A model generated the notes under the pieces. That model had not been told where the DNA came from. It saw nothing but the letters and a program-made list of their open reading frames with translations, and ran no database searches. A program made the position numbers and the translations under genes. This document shows, one piece after another, positions 33,839 through 43,007 of a DNA stretch of 61,099 nucleotides. Source of the stretch: Gammaproteobacteria bacterium. Its GTDB lineage: Bacteria; Pseudomonadota; Gammaproteobacteria; JAPPPA01. The stretch's first letter is position 1. Each line of letters begins with the position of its first letter. The stretch is from positions 1 through 61,099 of the forward strand of contig JAUHZK010000004.1 in the NCBI GenBank assembly GCA_030425645.1. Reading direction: 5' to 3'.

Positions 33839-35986
33839 CTAGTGGCTAATTTCAAAGCAGACATGAATGGGCTTGCCCGACTTGGCCTTAAAATCTTCCG
33901 CCAGTGTTTGCTGGGTAATGTCGTTTACTTTGTAGTCGTCGCTGATTTCAGTGGCGAGTTTGAAGCCGCGCCGGTTGCAGCTAAATATCAGTTTGCCGTC
34001 GGCGGCTAATAGCGCCATGCTGGCACGAATAAGGCCCGCATGGTCGCGCTGCACATCGAAATCATCTTCCATGCGTTTGCTATTGGAGAAGCTCGGCGGG
34101 TCGCAAAAAATAATGTCGAATAGAGCGCCGTCTTCGGCGGCAGTGTCTAGCCACTGGGTGACGTCGTCGCGTACCAAATGGTTGTCGCGCAGACTAAGGC
34201 CATTGACCGTAAAGTTGCGCTCTGACCATTCTAAGTAGGTCTTAGACATGTCTACCGACGTGGTGCTGGCAGCGCCGGCCGCTGCAGCGTGTACGCTGGC
34301 GCTGGCGGTGTAGCAAAATAGGTTGAGCACGTGTTTGTTGCGTGCCTCTAACTGTAGCTGTCGGCGTATTGGACCGTGGTCTAAAAATAGTCCGGTATCC
34401 AAATAGTCATCAAAATTGACGTACAGTTTGACGCTGGCGGCGGGGCCGTGTTCTTGCACTAAGTGTAGGCTTTTCTGGTCGCTATTTTTTCGTGGCGCCT
34501 GCTTTTCATATTGTTGTTTGCCGCGTTGGCGCTCCCGGGTTTTTAGACGTGCCTGGGTTGGCGGGATGTTGGCCACTTCGCAAACGGCAACCAAGGTTTC
34601 GCGCAAGCGCTGTTCGGCTTTGGCTTCTGGAATGCTGGCCGGAGGCGCGTATTCCTGAATCACCGCGTAGCGTTGGTCATCTTGGGTTTGGTAAATATCG
34701 ACGGCGCTGGCGTATTCCGGCAGGTCGGCGTCGTATAAGCGAAAATTTTCAACTTGTTCACGCTTGGCCCAACGTTGGCGGTGCTTTAGGTTTTTGCGTA
34801 AGCGGTTGAGTAGGGCCTCTGGCGCTTTGGCAACGCGCGCACCTTCAAGTTCGATACGGTACAAGCGGCAGGCAATGGGCCCGTTGTCGATTGCCCAGTG
34901 TTTGCTGGCGCGTAGGCCAGTAGCACGAGCAAGGCCGCTGTCGGCAGTGAGCATGCCCAGTTGCCAGCCATCAAATTGGGCGGCTAAATTTTTGCCCAAA
35001 TCCATATACAGCGGCGTCAGCTCCGGCGTGCTGCCAAGCCGTTCGCCGTAGGGCGGGTTGGTCACAATCAAGCCTGGCTTGGCGTCTTCTGGCACCGTCC
35101 AAGTTGTGGCGTCGGCCTCTTGCACCAACACCTTCCAGCTGAGTCCGGCGGCTTTAATATTAGCCTTGGTTGCGTCCACGGCTTGGCTATTGCTGTCGCC
35201 GCCGCTGATTAATGGGATGTTGTCGAGGCCTTCGTCAGCGCGATTTAAGGCGTCTTCTACCAGCACATTCCATTGCTCGTCGTTGTAGCGAGCCCATGCT
35301 TTAAAGCCCCATTCATAGGCCAATAGGCCGGGCGCGACGTCGCCAGCAATCATGGCGGCTTCGATCAACAGCGTGCCGCTACCGCAGAAGGGGTCGATAA
35401 AGCTGCCGCCTTGGGCGGCAATTTCGGGCCAGCGCATACGCATTAGCATGGCGGCGGCGACGTTTTCTTTCAGTGGCGCATCTACCATGCGGGCTCGATA
35501 GCCGCGTTTGTGCAGGCTATGGCCGGACAGGTCTAGGCTGAGTGTGGCCTGGTTTTTGTAGATGTGCAGATTAATCAGGATATCGGGTTCATCCGTATCC
35601 ACATCGGGGCGGTCGTCTAACTCGTCGCGGAAGTAATCAACAATCGCGTCTTTGACGCGTAGTCCGGCAAACTGTGAGTGGGTGATGTGGCTGGCGGCGA
35701 CATGGGCGCTAACGGCAAAGGTGTGGCTGCAGTTGAAATGGCTAATCCATTCGATGGCACCGGCGGCGCGGTATAGCTGATCTGGATCGTTGGCTTCAAA
35801 CGTGGCGAGTGGATGTAACACACGGTTGGCGGTGCGTAGCCATAGGCATGCCTTCATGGCGCCGTTGATGTCGCTGTCAAAATGCACGGCGGCGCGAGTT
35901 TGCCCGCTAACGCTTAGTTCTAGCGCTTCTAGCTCGGCTTGCAGTAGATCTTCTAAGCCTCGGGGGCAGGTCGCAGTAAATTTCAT
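33839..35986 (-). CDS. rlmL: Bifunctional 23S rRNA methyltransferase RlmKL (m2G2445 / m7G2069)
   Basis: This 715-residue fusion of two rRNA methyltransferases starts with a THUMP domain (about 40-165). RlmL follows, with FIDPFCGSGTLLIEA and the catalytic TNPPYGERLG. RlmK is in the C-terminal half, with NLFCYTASASVHAAA and FCDPPSFSNSKRM. It modifies helix 74 of 23S rRNA during assembly. The length matches the gammaproteobacterial family. It is divergent from fabH and followed on the same strand by a tiny ORF and a DksA-like gene. Confidence 0.97.
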   Translation of the reverse strand: MKFTATCPRGLEDLLQAELEALELSVSGQTRAAVHFDSDINGAMKACLWLRTANRVLHPLATFEANDPDQLYRAAGAIEWISHFNCSHTFAVSAHVAASHITHSQFAGLRVKDAIVDYFRDELDDRPDVDTDEPDILINLHIYKNQATLSLDLSGHSLHKRGYRARMVDAPLKENVAAAMLMRMRWPEIAAQGGSFIDPFCGSGTLLIEAAMIAGDVAPGLLAYEWGFKAWARYNDEQWNVLVEDALNRADEGLDNIPLISGGDSNSQAVDATKANIKAAGLSWKVLVQEADATTWTVPEDAKPGLIVTNPPYGERLGSTPELTPLYMDLGKNLAAQFDGWQLGMLTADSGLARATGLRASKHWAIDNGPIACRLYRIELEGARVAKAPEALLNRLRKNLKHRQRWAKREQVENFRLYDADLPEYASAVDIYQTQDDQRYAVIQEYAPPASIPEAKAEQRLRETLVAVCEVANIPPTQARLKTRERQRGKQQYEKQAPRKNSDQKSLHLVQEHGPAASVKLYVNFDDYLDTGLFLDHGPIRRQLQLEARNKHVLNLFCYTASASVHAAAAGAASTTSVDMSKTYLEWSERNFTVNGLSLRDNHLVRDDVTQWLDTAAEDGALFDIIFCDPPSFSNSKRMEDDFDVQRDHAGLIRASMALLAADGKLIFSCNRRGFKLATEISDDYKVNDITQQTLAEDFKAKSGKPIHVCFEISH

Positions 35987-36088
35987 GGGCGCAGTTTACC
36001 GTTGTCGCTACAACATTAGTTGCAGTAATGCCTCTAGCGGCTTCGGTTATGCGAAAATAGGGCCTTAGCTACCGTAGAGATTGACGTC

Positions 36089-37054
36089 ATGAAACCATAT
36101 ACCCGCATCATTGGCACTGGCCATTACTTGCCAAGCAACGTGTTAACCAATGAAGACGTCGAAAAAGTCTGCGATACCAAAAGCGACTGGATTGTTGAGC
36201 GCACCGGAATTGAGCAACGCCATTTCTGTGAAGACGGCGAAGGCACTTCTGATATGGCGGAAGTGGCGGCTCGGCGCGCGCTAGAAAGTGCCGGTATTTC
36301 TGCGGAAGAGCTAGACCTCATTATTGTCGGCACCTCGTCGCCTGATTATGGGTCACCATCAGTAGCTGCCATCTTGCAAGATAGACTTGGCTGTAAAACC
36401 ATTTGCGCGTTTGATATCTCAGCGGCCTGTACTGGTTTCATCTATAGCCTAGGCGTGGCAGATAGCATGGTTAAAGCCGGCGCGGCAAAAACCGCGCTTG
36501 TGATCGGTGCTGAACGTATCTCTACCTATATTGACTGGGAAGAGCGTAATACCGCGGTTTTGTTTGGTGATGGCGCCGGCGCGGCGATTATTACCGCCAG
36601 TGACGAGCCGGGCATTTTGAGCACGCACTTACATGCCGATGGAAGCAAAAAAGATATTCTGTTTTTGAATAACGGCAAGCCGGTTTATGAGCCGCAGGAC
36701 CGCGCTAACAAAGTTAGCATGGTTGGCCCTGACGTCTTTAAGAATGCGGTTAAACGCTTTAGTGAAGTGATTGACCAATGCCTTACCGAAAACAACGTTG
36801 CTAAAGAAGATATCGACTGGCTGGTGCCGCACCAAGCCAATTTGCGCATTATTCAGGCGGTGCAGAAAAAGCTGGGCATGAATGATGAGCAAGTTGTGGT
36901 CACGGTAAATAAAACCGCCAATAACTCCGCTGCCACCGTGCCTATTGCACTCGACTTGGCGATCCGCGACGGCCGCATCAAACCCGGACAGCTGGTTATT
37001 TCAGCCGCGTTTGGCGCTGGTTTAACTTGGGGCGCTTTGTTGCTGAGGGTCTAA
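36089..37054 (+). CDS. fabH: 3-oxoacyl-[ACP] synthase III (FabH)
   Basis: KAS III condenses acetyl-CoA (or another acyl-CoA) with malonyl-ACP to initiate fatty-acid synthesis. The 321-residue product has Cys114 in ISAACTGF, His248 in VPHQANLRI and Asn in NKTANNSAATVP. It stands apart from the plsX-fabD-fabG cluster where fabH is usually found, so it could be the sole or an additional initiation enzyme; sequence alone does not decide. Its N-terminus (MKPYTRIIGTGHYLPSNVLTN) is canonical. Confidence 0.95.
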   Translation: MKPYTRIIGTGHYLPSNVLTNEDVEKVCDTKSDWIVERTGIEQRHFCEDGEGTSDMAEVAARRALESAGISAEELDLIIVGTSSPDYGSPSVAAILQDRLGCKTICAFDISAACTGFIYSLGVADSMVKAGAAKTALVIGAERISTYIDWEERNTAVLFGDGAGAAIITASDEPGILSTHLHADGSKKDILFLNNGKPVYEPQDRANKVSMVGPDVFKNAVKRFSEVIDQCLTENNVAKEDIDWLVPHQANLRIIQAVQKKLGMNDEQVVVTVNKTANNSAATVPIALDLAIRDGRIKPGQLVISAAFGAGLTWGALLLRV

Positions 37055-37209
37055 CTAGACGGTTCTGATAACCGCTGCGCCACTAGGCGTACGTCGGTTG
37101 CCGTTGGTCGGAAAGCGAAAAAACGAGACTCCTAGCTATTGCTAAATGAATTCGTGTTCATTAAGGTTCTGCCGAACGTTTGGTAAGTTGAACTTTTAGG
37201 AGACGTAAA

Positions 37210-39123
37210 ATGCGCTCAACTTTCGCAGTAAGGGGCGGTCGCCTAGCCATGACGGCAATGGCGGCTAGCTTAGTCGTTGCTTGTGGTGGTTCTGGTGATG
37301 GAGCTACTAATAATGCCGCCGTGGTGCAGGAACAGCCTAGTTTCTCAAGTGCCCGCGCTGGTGACCCAATTGATAATCAGTACATCGTAGTTCTAGACAA
37401 AAGCGCCAGCACCCGTGCTGCAGACGCTAAACTGTTGGGCTTGGATGGTCTGCCGATTGTGGGTGACTTGGTTACCCCATTAGTTACTGAGTTGGCGGAT
37501 ACGCTAGCTGACACTTACGGCTTAGTTCTAGGTCCGGTGTTTGAGCACGCATTTAATGGCTTCGTTGCGCAGATGACTCCACAGCAGGCAGCTGATCTAG
37601 CGAATAACGCCGCGGTTGCTTATGTTGAGCAAGATCGCGTTGTTACCGCTGTTGCGACACAGAACAACGCCACCTGGGGCTTGGATCGTATTGACCAAGC
37701 TAACCGCCCATTGGATGGCAACTACACCTATAGCGAAGATGGCGAAGGCGCGCATATCTATGTGATCGATACCGGTATCCGTACTACGCACAATGAGTTC
37801 GCTGGCCGTATCGGTGAAAGCCGTAACTTTATTGCTAGCGGTGGTTTCTTCGGCTTTGGTGGTTCGGTTGACCCGAATAACTTCCAAGACTGCGAAGGCC
37901 ACGGTACTCACGTAGCGGGTACTGCAGGTGGTACTACCTACGGTGTAGCTAAGAAAGCCACCATGCACGCCGTGCGTGTATTGGACTGTAACGGTTCTGG
38001 TTCAAACTCTGCGGTTATTGCCGGTGTTGAATGGGTAATGGCGAATCATGAGAAACCAGCCGTTGCCAATATGAGCTTGGGCGGTGGCGCGAGTACAGCT
38101 CTCGATCAGGCTGTTCAAAACGCGATTAACGCCGGTGTGACCTTTGTGGTTGCGGCGGGTAACGACAACACCAACGCTTGTAACGGTTCACCTAACCGCG
38201 TTGCGGAAGCGATTACTGTGGGTTCAACCACCAGCAGCGATGTGCGTTCTTCATTCTCGAACCACGGTAGCTGTGTTGATATCTTCGCACCTGGTTCAAG
38301 CATTACTTCTGCTGACTCTGACAGCAATAACGACACTGCGGTATTAAGCGGCACCTCGATGGCGTCACCACACGTTGCCGGTGTTGCAGCGTTGTATGCG
38401 GCGGCTGATCCAAACGCTGCGCCAGCCGAAGTATTTGACCAAGTATTAGCCTTAGGCGTTAGCAACAAGCTATCTGGCATTAATAGCGGCTCGCCAAACT
38501 TGCTACTACAAAACCACGTGACTGGCGGTAACGGTGGTGGTGGAACACCTATTGATAACGTGCCTGTTGCTCGTCTAACCGTTAACTGTAACGACCTGAG
38601 CTGTAGCGCAAATGGTTCTACCTCGTCAGACGACAACGGCATTACTGCTTACCAATGGAACTTTGGTGACGGTCAAACGGCTTCTGGCGCAAGCGCAAGC
38701 CATACCTATTCCAATGCGGGCACCTACACCATTAGCTTGACCGTAACCGATACCGCTAACCAGACCGATACCAGCAGCCAGCAGGTAACGGTATCAGCAC
38801 CGGGTGCGGGCCCTTGCCCAAGCTGTGCTCAAATCAGCGGCAACCTAAGCAATGGCCAAACGATTTATACCTCTAGCTTTAACAGCAATGGCGGTACGTT
38901 TGAGGGTTACTTGGAAGGTGCAGCTGGCACTGACTTTGACCTTCGTCTAGAGAAATACCAACGTCGATTCTTCTTCGGCGGTAGCTGGTCTAGTGTGGCT
39001 GCCTCTGAGACAGCAACTTCAAGCGAAGCCATTAACTACAACGGCACTTCTGGTTCATATCGCTGGCGTATTACTAGCTACAGCGGCTCAGGATCGTTTG
39101 ATTTCTATTACAAACATCCCTAG
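37210..39123 (+). CDS. Secreted subtilisin-family serine protease (S8), predicted lipoprotein, with PKD and C-terminal PPC-like domain
   Basis: This is a 637-residue extracytoplasmic protease. The signal peptide ends in a lipobox-like VVAC with Cys25. An I9-type propeptide (about 52-150; [11 protein letters not shown]) is followed by the S8 catalytic domain with Asp187 (VIDTG), His231 (GHGTHVAG) and Ser383 ([12 protein letters not shown]). A PKD domain (about 450-535; AYQWNFGDG) and a PPC-like C-terminal beta domain (about 540-637) follow. The architecture matches proteinase K-like marine enzymes. TTTAGGAGACG is a good ribosome site. It probably feeds on extracellular protein. A strong terminator follows. 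Confidence 0.94.
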   Translation: MRSTFAVRGGRLAMTAMAASLVVACGGSGDGATNNAAVVQEQPSFSSARAGDPIDNQYIVVLDKSASTRAADAKLLGLDGLPIVGDLVTPLVTELADTLADTYGLVLGPVFEHAFNGFVAQMTPQQAADLANNAAVAYVEQDRVVTAVATQNNATWGLDRIDQANRPLDGNYTYSEDGEGAHIYVIDTGIRTTHNEFAGRIGESRNFIASGGFFGFGGSVDPNNFQDCEGHGTHVAGTAGGTTYGVAKKATMHAVRVLDCNGSGSNSAVIAGVEWVMANHEKPAVANMSLGGGASTALDQAVQNAINAGVTFVVAAGNDNTNACNGSPNRVAEAITVGSTTSSDVRSSFSNHGSCVDIFAPGSSITSADSDSNNDTAVLSGTSMASPHVAGVAALYAAADPNAAPAEVFDQVLALGVSNKLSGINSGSPNLLLQNHVTGGNGGGGTPIDNVPVARLTVNCNDLSCSANGSTSSDDNGITAYQWNFGDGQTASGASASHTYSNAGTYTISLTVTDTANQTDTSSQQVTVSAPGAGPCPSCAQISGNLSNGQTIYTSSFNSNGGTFEGYLEGAAGTDFDLRLEKYQRRFFFGGSWSSVAASETATSSEAINYNGTSGSYRWRITSYSGSGSFDFYYKHP

Positions 39124-39147
39124 TCGACTAGTTAACTAGAACGAAAT

Positions 39148-39180
39148 AGGCCGGCGCAGTATTACTGCGCCGGCCTTTTT
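39148..39180 (+). terminator. Rho-independent terminator after the subtilase gene
   Basis: AGGCCGGCGCAGT pairs perfectly with ACTGCGCCGGCCT around a 3-nt loop, followed by TTTTT. Confidence 0.95.
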
Positions 39181-39223
39181 GTTATCTGGGGTTGTGGGTG
39201 TTTGGCTAGCGGAGCGTGTATAG

Positions 39224-39496
39224 CTAAGCAGCGTTTTGATTCAAACGTTCAACAGCCGCTTGTAGCTCTTGGCGGGTTTCTTCGCTGAGCTCCGTCCAGT
39301 GACAGTCGCGCAAGGCGGCTTCTAGGCTGTAGAGCAAATTCAGGCTAGGGTGGCAGCCCGCTGTTTTAATACGGTGAAAGGCGGCCACGCTGCCAACCTC
39401 GTGCAGGCTAGCGCTGTCTTCGATACCAACTTCGATCAGCCATTTGCTGGAACGTAGACCTAAGTTGCGTAGCTCAATAAGCGGTGTTGTATCCAC
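39224..39496 (-). CDS. TfoX C-terminal domain-containing protein
   Basis: This 90-residue protein consists only of the TfoX_C domain, a helix-hairpin-helix-like fold. It starts with LIELRNLGLRSSKWLIEVGI, the typical first repeat, followed by SLHEVGSVAAFHRIK. Full TfoX/Sxy proteins, which regulate competence, also have an N-terminal domain that is missing here; stand-alone C-terminal domain proteins are common and of unknown role. It is transcribed away from the Nudix gene region on the same strand. Confidence 0.88.
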   Translation of the reverse strand: MDTTPLIELRNLGLRSSKWLIEVGIEDSASLHEVGSVAAFHRIKTAGCHPSLNLLYSLEAALRDCHWTELSEETRQELQAAVERLNQNAA

Positions 39497-39576
39497 AGGG
39501 TGACGCCAATATTAATATACCGATTAGTATGTAAGTATAGAAACATGCGCCTATTTGGCAAGTGTTTAGCGACTGC

Positions 39577-40092
39577 TTAGCGGCTGTTGCTAGGTGCTAT
39601 TTGGGGGTAATGCTGATCAACCCAGTCTTGTACGGCTTTGCCGGCGCCCATCGGCCAGCCTTTGAGCTTATGTGGCGGAATGCGTTTGTACTCGTCTAGC
39701 TCGTCACCCAGTACGATCTCGCCTTCGGCATGTACGTGGTAGGCGATGATGATTTGGTTCATCGGCTCGAACTGGTAGTGTCCAATCAGTGTGGGGCTAT
39801 GGGCATCTAAGCCTAGCTCTTCTTTTACCTCACGAATCATCGCCGGTTCTGGTATTTCGTGTTTTTCTAGGAAGCCAGTAATCACGCCAAAGAACCGCTG
39901 CGTCCACATTTTGTTATGGGCCAAAATAATGTCGCCCTCATGCTCAACAATGGCGGCTACCACCGGCGTTGGGTTTTCGTATTGCACAAAGTCACAAGCG
40001 TCATTAGTGCAAGCGTGGCGTGGTTCGTTTTCTAAAACGGTTGGCCCCATGTCAGATTTGCAGTTAGGGCAGTATTTAAATTGCTGGTGCAT
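39577..40092 (-). CDS. Nudix hydrolase with N-terminal zinc ribbon
   Basis: This is a 171-residue Nudix hydrolase. An N-terminal zinc ribbon (CPNC at 8-11, then CTNDAC at about 28-33) precedes the Nudix fold. The Nudix box runs from GFLEKHEIPEPAMIREVKEE to LG, fitting GX5EX7REUXEEXGU. The layout resembles the C-terminal half of NudC NADH pyrophosphatase, without its N-terminal domain. The substrate is a nucleoside diphosphate derivative, possibly NAD(H)-like. Its ATG overlaps the stop of the upstream membrane protein gene, so it is the last gene of an nsrR-GST-membrane protein-Nudix series. Confidence 0.9.
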   Translation of the reverse strand: MHQQFKYCPNCKSDMGPTVLENEPRHACTNDACDFVQYENPTPVVAAIVEHEGDIILAHNKMWTQRFFGVITGFLEKHEIPEPAMIREVKEELGLDAHSPTLIGHYQFEPMNQIIIAYHVHAEGEIVLGDELDEYKRIPPHKLKGWPMGAGKAVQDWVDQHYPQIAPSNSR

Positions 40093-40463
40093 TATTCCCC
40101 CAACAGCTGAATCGCCCAGCCAGCGGCGAGCACAACGGTGCCGACCACGTCTGCTAGCGCGATCTTCTTAATAGCAGGGCTTTGATGTGGAATGGCCAAG
40201 CTAATACCGACAAAGCTCAACATGGCGATAAAGGCAGCAATGCTTACTTCCACGGCAAGCGTTTGCGTAAACGCGGCGTAGTAGCAAGCAGCCGCTAGTA
40301 GCGCAAACAGCACCGCGCGGTGATGCAGTAATACCAATAACACCCGGTCGCTGGTATCAACCTTGTATAGCGTGGCCAGCTTGTGTGCGGATAAGCCACT
40401 AATCGCCGGCGGCGTGTGCAGTAGGCCGATTAGTAGCAGTGAAATTTGTAAGCTCAGACTCAT
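40092..40463 (-). CDS. Four-helix membrane protein, unknown function
   Basis: This 123-residue hydrophobic protein has four predicted membrane helices. The sequence pattern SLLLIGLLHTPPAISGLSAHKLATLY and LLHHRAVLFALLAAACYY belongs to a small family that databases sometimes label phosphopantetheine adenylyltransferase, a name that does not fit a membrane protein. Conserved-looking His and Arg residues in the LLHHRAVLF loop are notable. It overlaps the Nudix start by one base and lies 11 bp after the GST gene. Function unknown. Confidence 0.8.
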   Translation of the reverse strand: MSLSLQISLLLIGLLHTPPAISGLSAHKLATLYKVDTSDRVLLVLLHHRAVLFALLAAACYYAAFTQTLAVEVSIAAFIAMLSFVGISLAIPHQSPAIKKIALADVVGTVVLAAGWAIQLLGE

Positions 40464-40474
40464 GAGGTGGCTCC

Positions 40475-41092
40475 TTAAGTAGCGGCGGCTAGTTGGTCCA
40501 TCGAGACGTGTTTTGGTTGAGAGGCAATGCGCAGCAGCCAGGCCTGCACCGCCGGATATCGGGCCAAGTCAAAACCGCCCTCATCGGCTACATGTGTGTA
40601 AGCGTAGAGCGATATGTCGGCGATCGTCATGCAGTCACCCACCAAGTAATCGAGTTTGCTTAGGGTGTTGTCCATCACCGCCAAGGCTTTATGTCCGCCA
40701 GTCTGCTTCGCTTGGTATTCCTCCAAGCGTTCTTGCGGCAGCCCTAAATAGCGATTGATATAACGCGCTACCGCGATATAGGGCTCGTGGCTGTATTGTT
40801 CAAAAAACTGCCACTGCAAAACCTGAGCGCGAGTGAAGTTGTCCGTAGGCAAAAAAGGCGAGCCCTCGGCTAGGTAATTCAGAATCGCGTTCGACTCCGC
40901 TAGCGTGCGGCCATCGTCTAGTTCTAGCGTTGGGATTTTGGCATTCGCGTTTTTAGCTTTAAACGCATCGTTCTGCGTTTCACCCGCCAGGATATCTACG
41001 TGAATCCACTCGTGCGGCAAGTCCAAATGGCTGGCTAATAAAGCCAGCTTGTAACAATTGCCGGAGTAGTAGTCGCCGTATATTTTCATCAT
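40475..41092 (-). CDS. Glutathione S-transferase family protein
   Basis: This is a 205-residue soluble glutathione transferase. The N-terminal thioredoxin-like domain (1-78) shows GDYYSGNCYKLALLASHL, the cis-Pro strand AKIPTLELDDG and the gamma-Glu binding LAESNAILNYLAE. The C-terminal helical domain includes LDYLVGDCMTIADISLYAY, the N-capping motif. The start could be either of two adjacent ATGs. It lies directly downstream of nsrR, suggesting induction with nitrosative stress, perhaps acting on glutathione adducts; this is inference. gshA and gshB elsewhere in the window supply its cofactor. Confidence 0.92.
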   Translation of the reverse strand: MMKIYGDYYSGNCYKLALLASHLDLPHEWIHVDILAGETQNDAFKAKNANAKIPTLELDDGRTLAESNAILNYLAEGSPFLPTDNFTRAQVLQWQFFEQYSHEPYIAVARYINRYLGLPQERLEEYQAKQTGGHKALAVMDNTLSKLDYLVGDCMTIADISLYAYTHVADEGGFDLARYPAVQAWLLRIASQPKHVSMDQLAAAT

Positions 41093-41103
41093 GTAGCGGG
41101 TGT

Positions 41104-41541
41104 TTAAAACTGAAGGGGCTTGTGAACAAGGGGTTGCTCTGGAGCGGCTTCTTGATGAATAAGGTCACTCAAGTTAAAGACTTCTAAGTGGCTCAGGTAC
41201 TGCGTTTGGGCGTCATCCAGAATGCCCTTTAATCTGCAGGATTGAAGGAGTCGACAGGGGCCATCGCTGCAATCTACGGGGTCTAGAGTGTGTTCCATTA
41301 ATTCAACAACCCGTCGCAAATTGATAGTGTCGGCTGCTTGCCCAAGCTTTATTCCGCCATGCTTGCCTCGAGATGACTCGACGTAACCGGCGGCGACTAG
41401 TTTGCTAACGATTTTCATTACGTGACTCTTTGAAATATCAAAGTGTTCCACCATGGCGTTGATGGTGGTGGTCTCTTCATGCATTAGCCCTAAGTAAATC
41501 AGGACCCTAAAGGCGTAATCGGTATGTTTGGTCAGGCGCAT
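41104..41541 (-). CDS. nsrR: Nitric oxide-sensing Rrf2-family repressor NsrR
   Basis: This is an iron-sulfur repressor that loses DNA binding when nitric oxide attacks its cluster. A winged-helix N-terminus (MRLTKHTDYAFRVLIYL) is followed by recognition helix sequence ISKSHVMKIVSKLVAAGYV and the cluster loop with Cys91, Cys96 and Cys102. Those positions equal the E. coli NsrR numbering when translation begins at 41541; a start at 41568 would add nine unlike residues. It is divergent from hmp, its usual target, across an NsrR-like palindrome. Confidence 0.95.
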   Translation of the reverse strand: MRLTKHTDYAFRVLIYLGLMHEETTTINAMVEHFDISKSHVMKIVSKLVAAGYVESSRGKHGGIKLGQAADTINLRRVVELMEHTLDPVDCSDGPCRLLQSCRLKGILDDAQTQYLSHLEVFNLSDLIHQEAAPEQPLVHKPLQF

Positions 41542-41586
41542 AGGGCTAGCGGAGCGAGTGCTGCTCAAATTTCAGTATCAGTCTAG

Positions 41587-41624
41587 TCTACACTTTTGTT
41601 AAAGATTCATATAATATGAATGTT
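41587..41624 (+). promoter_or_regulatory. hmp promoter overlapped by an NsrR-type operator
   Basis: TCTACA (41587-41592) and TATAAT (41610-41615) are separated by 17 bp and form the hmp promoter. An 11-1-11 palindrome, AAGATTCATAT then ATATGAATGTT around a single A (41602-41624), covers the -10 element. It closely resembles the known NsrR site AAGATGCATTT/AAATGCATCTT. Binding would block polymerase directly. Confidence 0.85.
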
Positions 41625-41650
41625 TATGAATTTGGTGAGGGAACTATCTC

Positions 41651-42817
41651 ATGTTGAGCCCAGAAACGATTAGCACGGTTAAGGCGACTGCTCCGGTCTT
41701 GGAGGCCAGGGGGCTGGAAATCACACAGCTGTTTTACAAAAAGTTGTTTGCCGGAAACCCAGAGCTATTGAATATCTTTAACCACAATAATCAGGGGAAC
41801 GATACGCAGGCGCGAGCGTTAGCGGATGCAGTGTTGGCGTATGCGCGTAACTTAGACAATGTAGAAGTTTTGTTGCCCACGGTGGCGCGTATTGCAAACA
41901 AACATACAAGCTTGGGGGTTAAAGCTGAGCACTATCCAATTGTGGGCAAGGCGCTGCTAGAAACGTTACAAGAGCTATTGGATTTAGATGCGAGTGATCC
42001 AATCATTAAGGCGTGGGCAGAAGCTTATGGCGTATTGGCAGATGTATTTGTTAATACGGAAGAAGGCTTATATCAGCACTCAGAAAAAGCATCCGGTGGT
42101 TGGCGTGGATTCCGAGATTTTGAGGTGACATCGGTTATTCAAGAGGCCGCTGAGGTTCGGTCTTTTTACTTGGCACCCGTGGACGGAAAGGGCCTGTTGC
42201 CGTTTCTTCCGGGCCAATATATTGGTGTTAGTGTGCAGCCGAAAACTAGTGACAATGCGGCTATTCGTCAGTACTCCCTCACTGGGGAGTTAGGTGCAGA
42301 GCATTATCGAATCACGGTAAAAACTGAGCCAAATGGCTGCGTATCCAATCATATGCATCAGCTAAAGGCAGGTGACCGTGTGGACGTGTCGCCGCCAGCT
42401 GGCGTCTTTACCGCGCGCCCTTCTGCTAAGCAACGGGTGTTTATTGCGGGAGGCGTTGGCATTACGCCCGTCTATAGCATGTTGTTACAAACGCTATCGG
42501 AAGGCGCCCAGTCTCCGCTGTTTATCCAATGCTGCCGAGATGCCAGCCACCAAATTTATGCGGATGAATTGGCTGAGCTAAAAGCAGAACACAACTTTGA
42601 CTTTAAATTGGCTTACGAGAACGGCGAGGGCGCTGATTGGCAGGGCTACTTAGATGCCGAAGTGTTGCAACGTTGGTTAACTGACCCCAAGAATGTTGAT
42701 GTGTATTTCTGCGGTCCAATGCCGTTTATGAAGGCAATTAATAAAGCGCTTCTGGAAATAGCTGTGCCCGAAGACAGCATTTTCTATGAAGTGTTTGGGC
42801 CGAATGAATCACTATAG
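41651..42817 (+). CDS. hmp: Flavohemoglobin, nitric oxide dioxygenase
   Basis: Hmp converts nitric oxide and O2 to nitrate using NAD(P)H. The 388 residues comprise a globin domain (1-140) with proximal His85 and distal-pocket Tyr29 and Gln53, the same positions as in E. coli. The FAD domain follows (RQYSLTG, residues about 206-212) and then the NAD domain (GGVGITPVYSML). A GAGGG ribosome site lies upstream. It is controlled by NsrR through the operator on its promoter. It ends inside the start of a small NrtS gene. Confidence 0.97.
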   Translation: MLSPETISTVKATAPVLEARGLEITQLFYKKLFAGNPELLNIFNHNNQGNDTQARALADAVLAYARNLDNVEVLLPTVARIANKHTSLGVKAEHYPIVGKALLETLQELLDLDASDPIIKAWAEAYGVLADVFVNTEEGLYQHSEKASGGWRGFRDFEVTSVIQEAAEVRSFYLAPVDGKGLLPFLPGQYIGVSVQPKTSDNAAIRQYSLTGELGAEHYRITVKTEPNGCVSNHMHQLKAGDRVDVSPPAGVFTARPSAKQRVFIAGGVGITPVYSMLLQTLSEGAQSPLFIQCCRDASHQIYADELAELKAEHNFDFKLAYENGEGADWQGYLDAEVLQRWLTDPKNVDVYFCGPMPFMKAINKALLEIAVPEDSIFYEVFGPNESL

Positions 42818-43007
42818 CGTGCGCCACTTTATGCGGCCGCGGTGGTTTGTCATCGCCGCGGTCGCCCGCACCTTATTAAACTTGGTCAACCAGTACCAAG
42901 CTCTTTTGTTTGATGTAGGGCTTATCGACTGGCCGAAACTAGCGTTGACGTATGTTGTGCCGTACTTCGTTTCTAGCCTGTCGGCTTGGTTTGAACCTTC
43001 GGCCTAA
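42804..43007 (+). CDS. nrtS: Small membrane protein of the NrtS nitrate/nitrite transporter family
   Basis: This 67-residue protein has two hydrophobic helices. The family pattern is visible: an Arg-rich start (RPRW), TLLNLVNQ at about 23-30 and WPKLALTYVVPYFVSS at about 43-58, which match NrtS proteins described as nitrate/nitrite transporters in marine bacteria. The ATG at 42804 overlaps the hmp stop by 14 bp, so it is probably translated with hmp. Its product could export the nitrate formed by Hmp. Alternative ATGs exist at 42786 and 42831; none has a strong ribosome site. Confidence 0.75.
   Translation: MNHYSVRHFMRPRWFVIAAVARTLLNLVNQYQALLFDVGLIDWPKLALTYVVPYFVSSLSAWFEPSA

Noticed and set aside
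40092-40463. Phosphopantetheine adenylyltransferase name for the four-helix protein
   Set aside because: The protein is an integral membrane protein without the nucleotidyltransferase HxGH motif; the database label does not fit.
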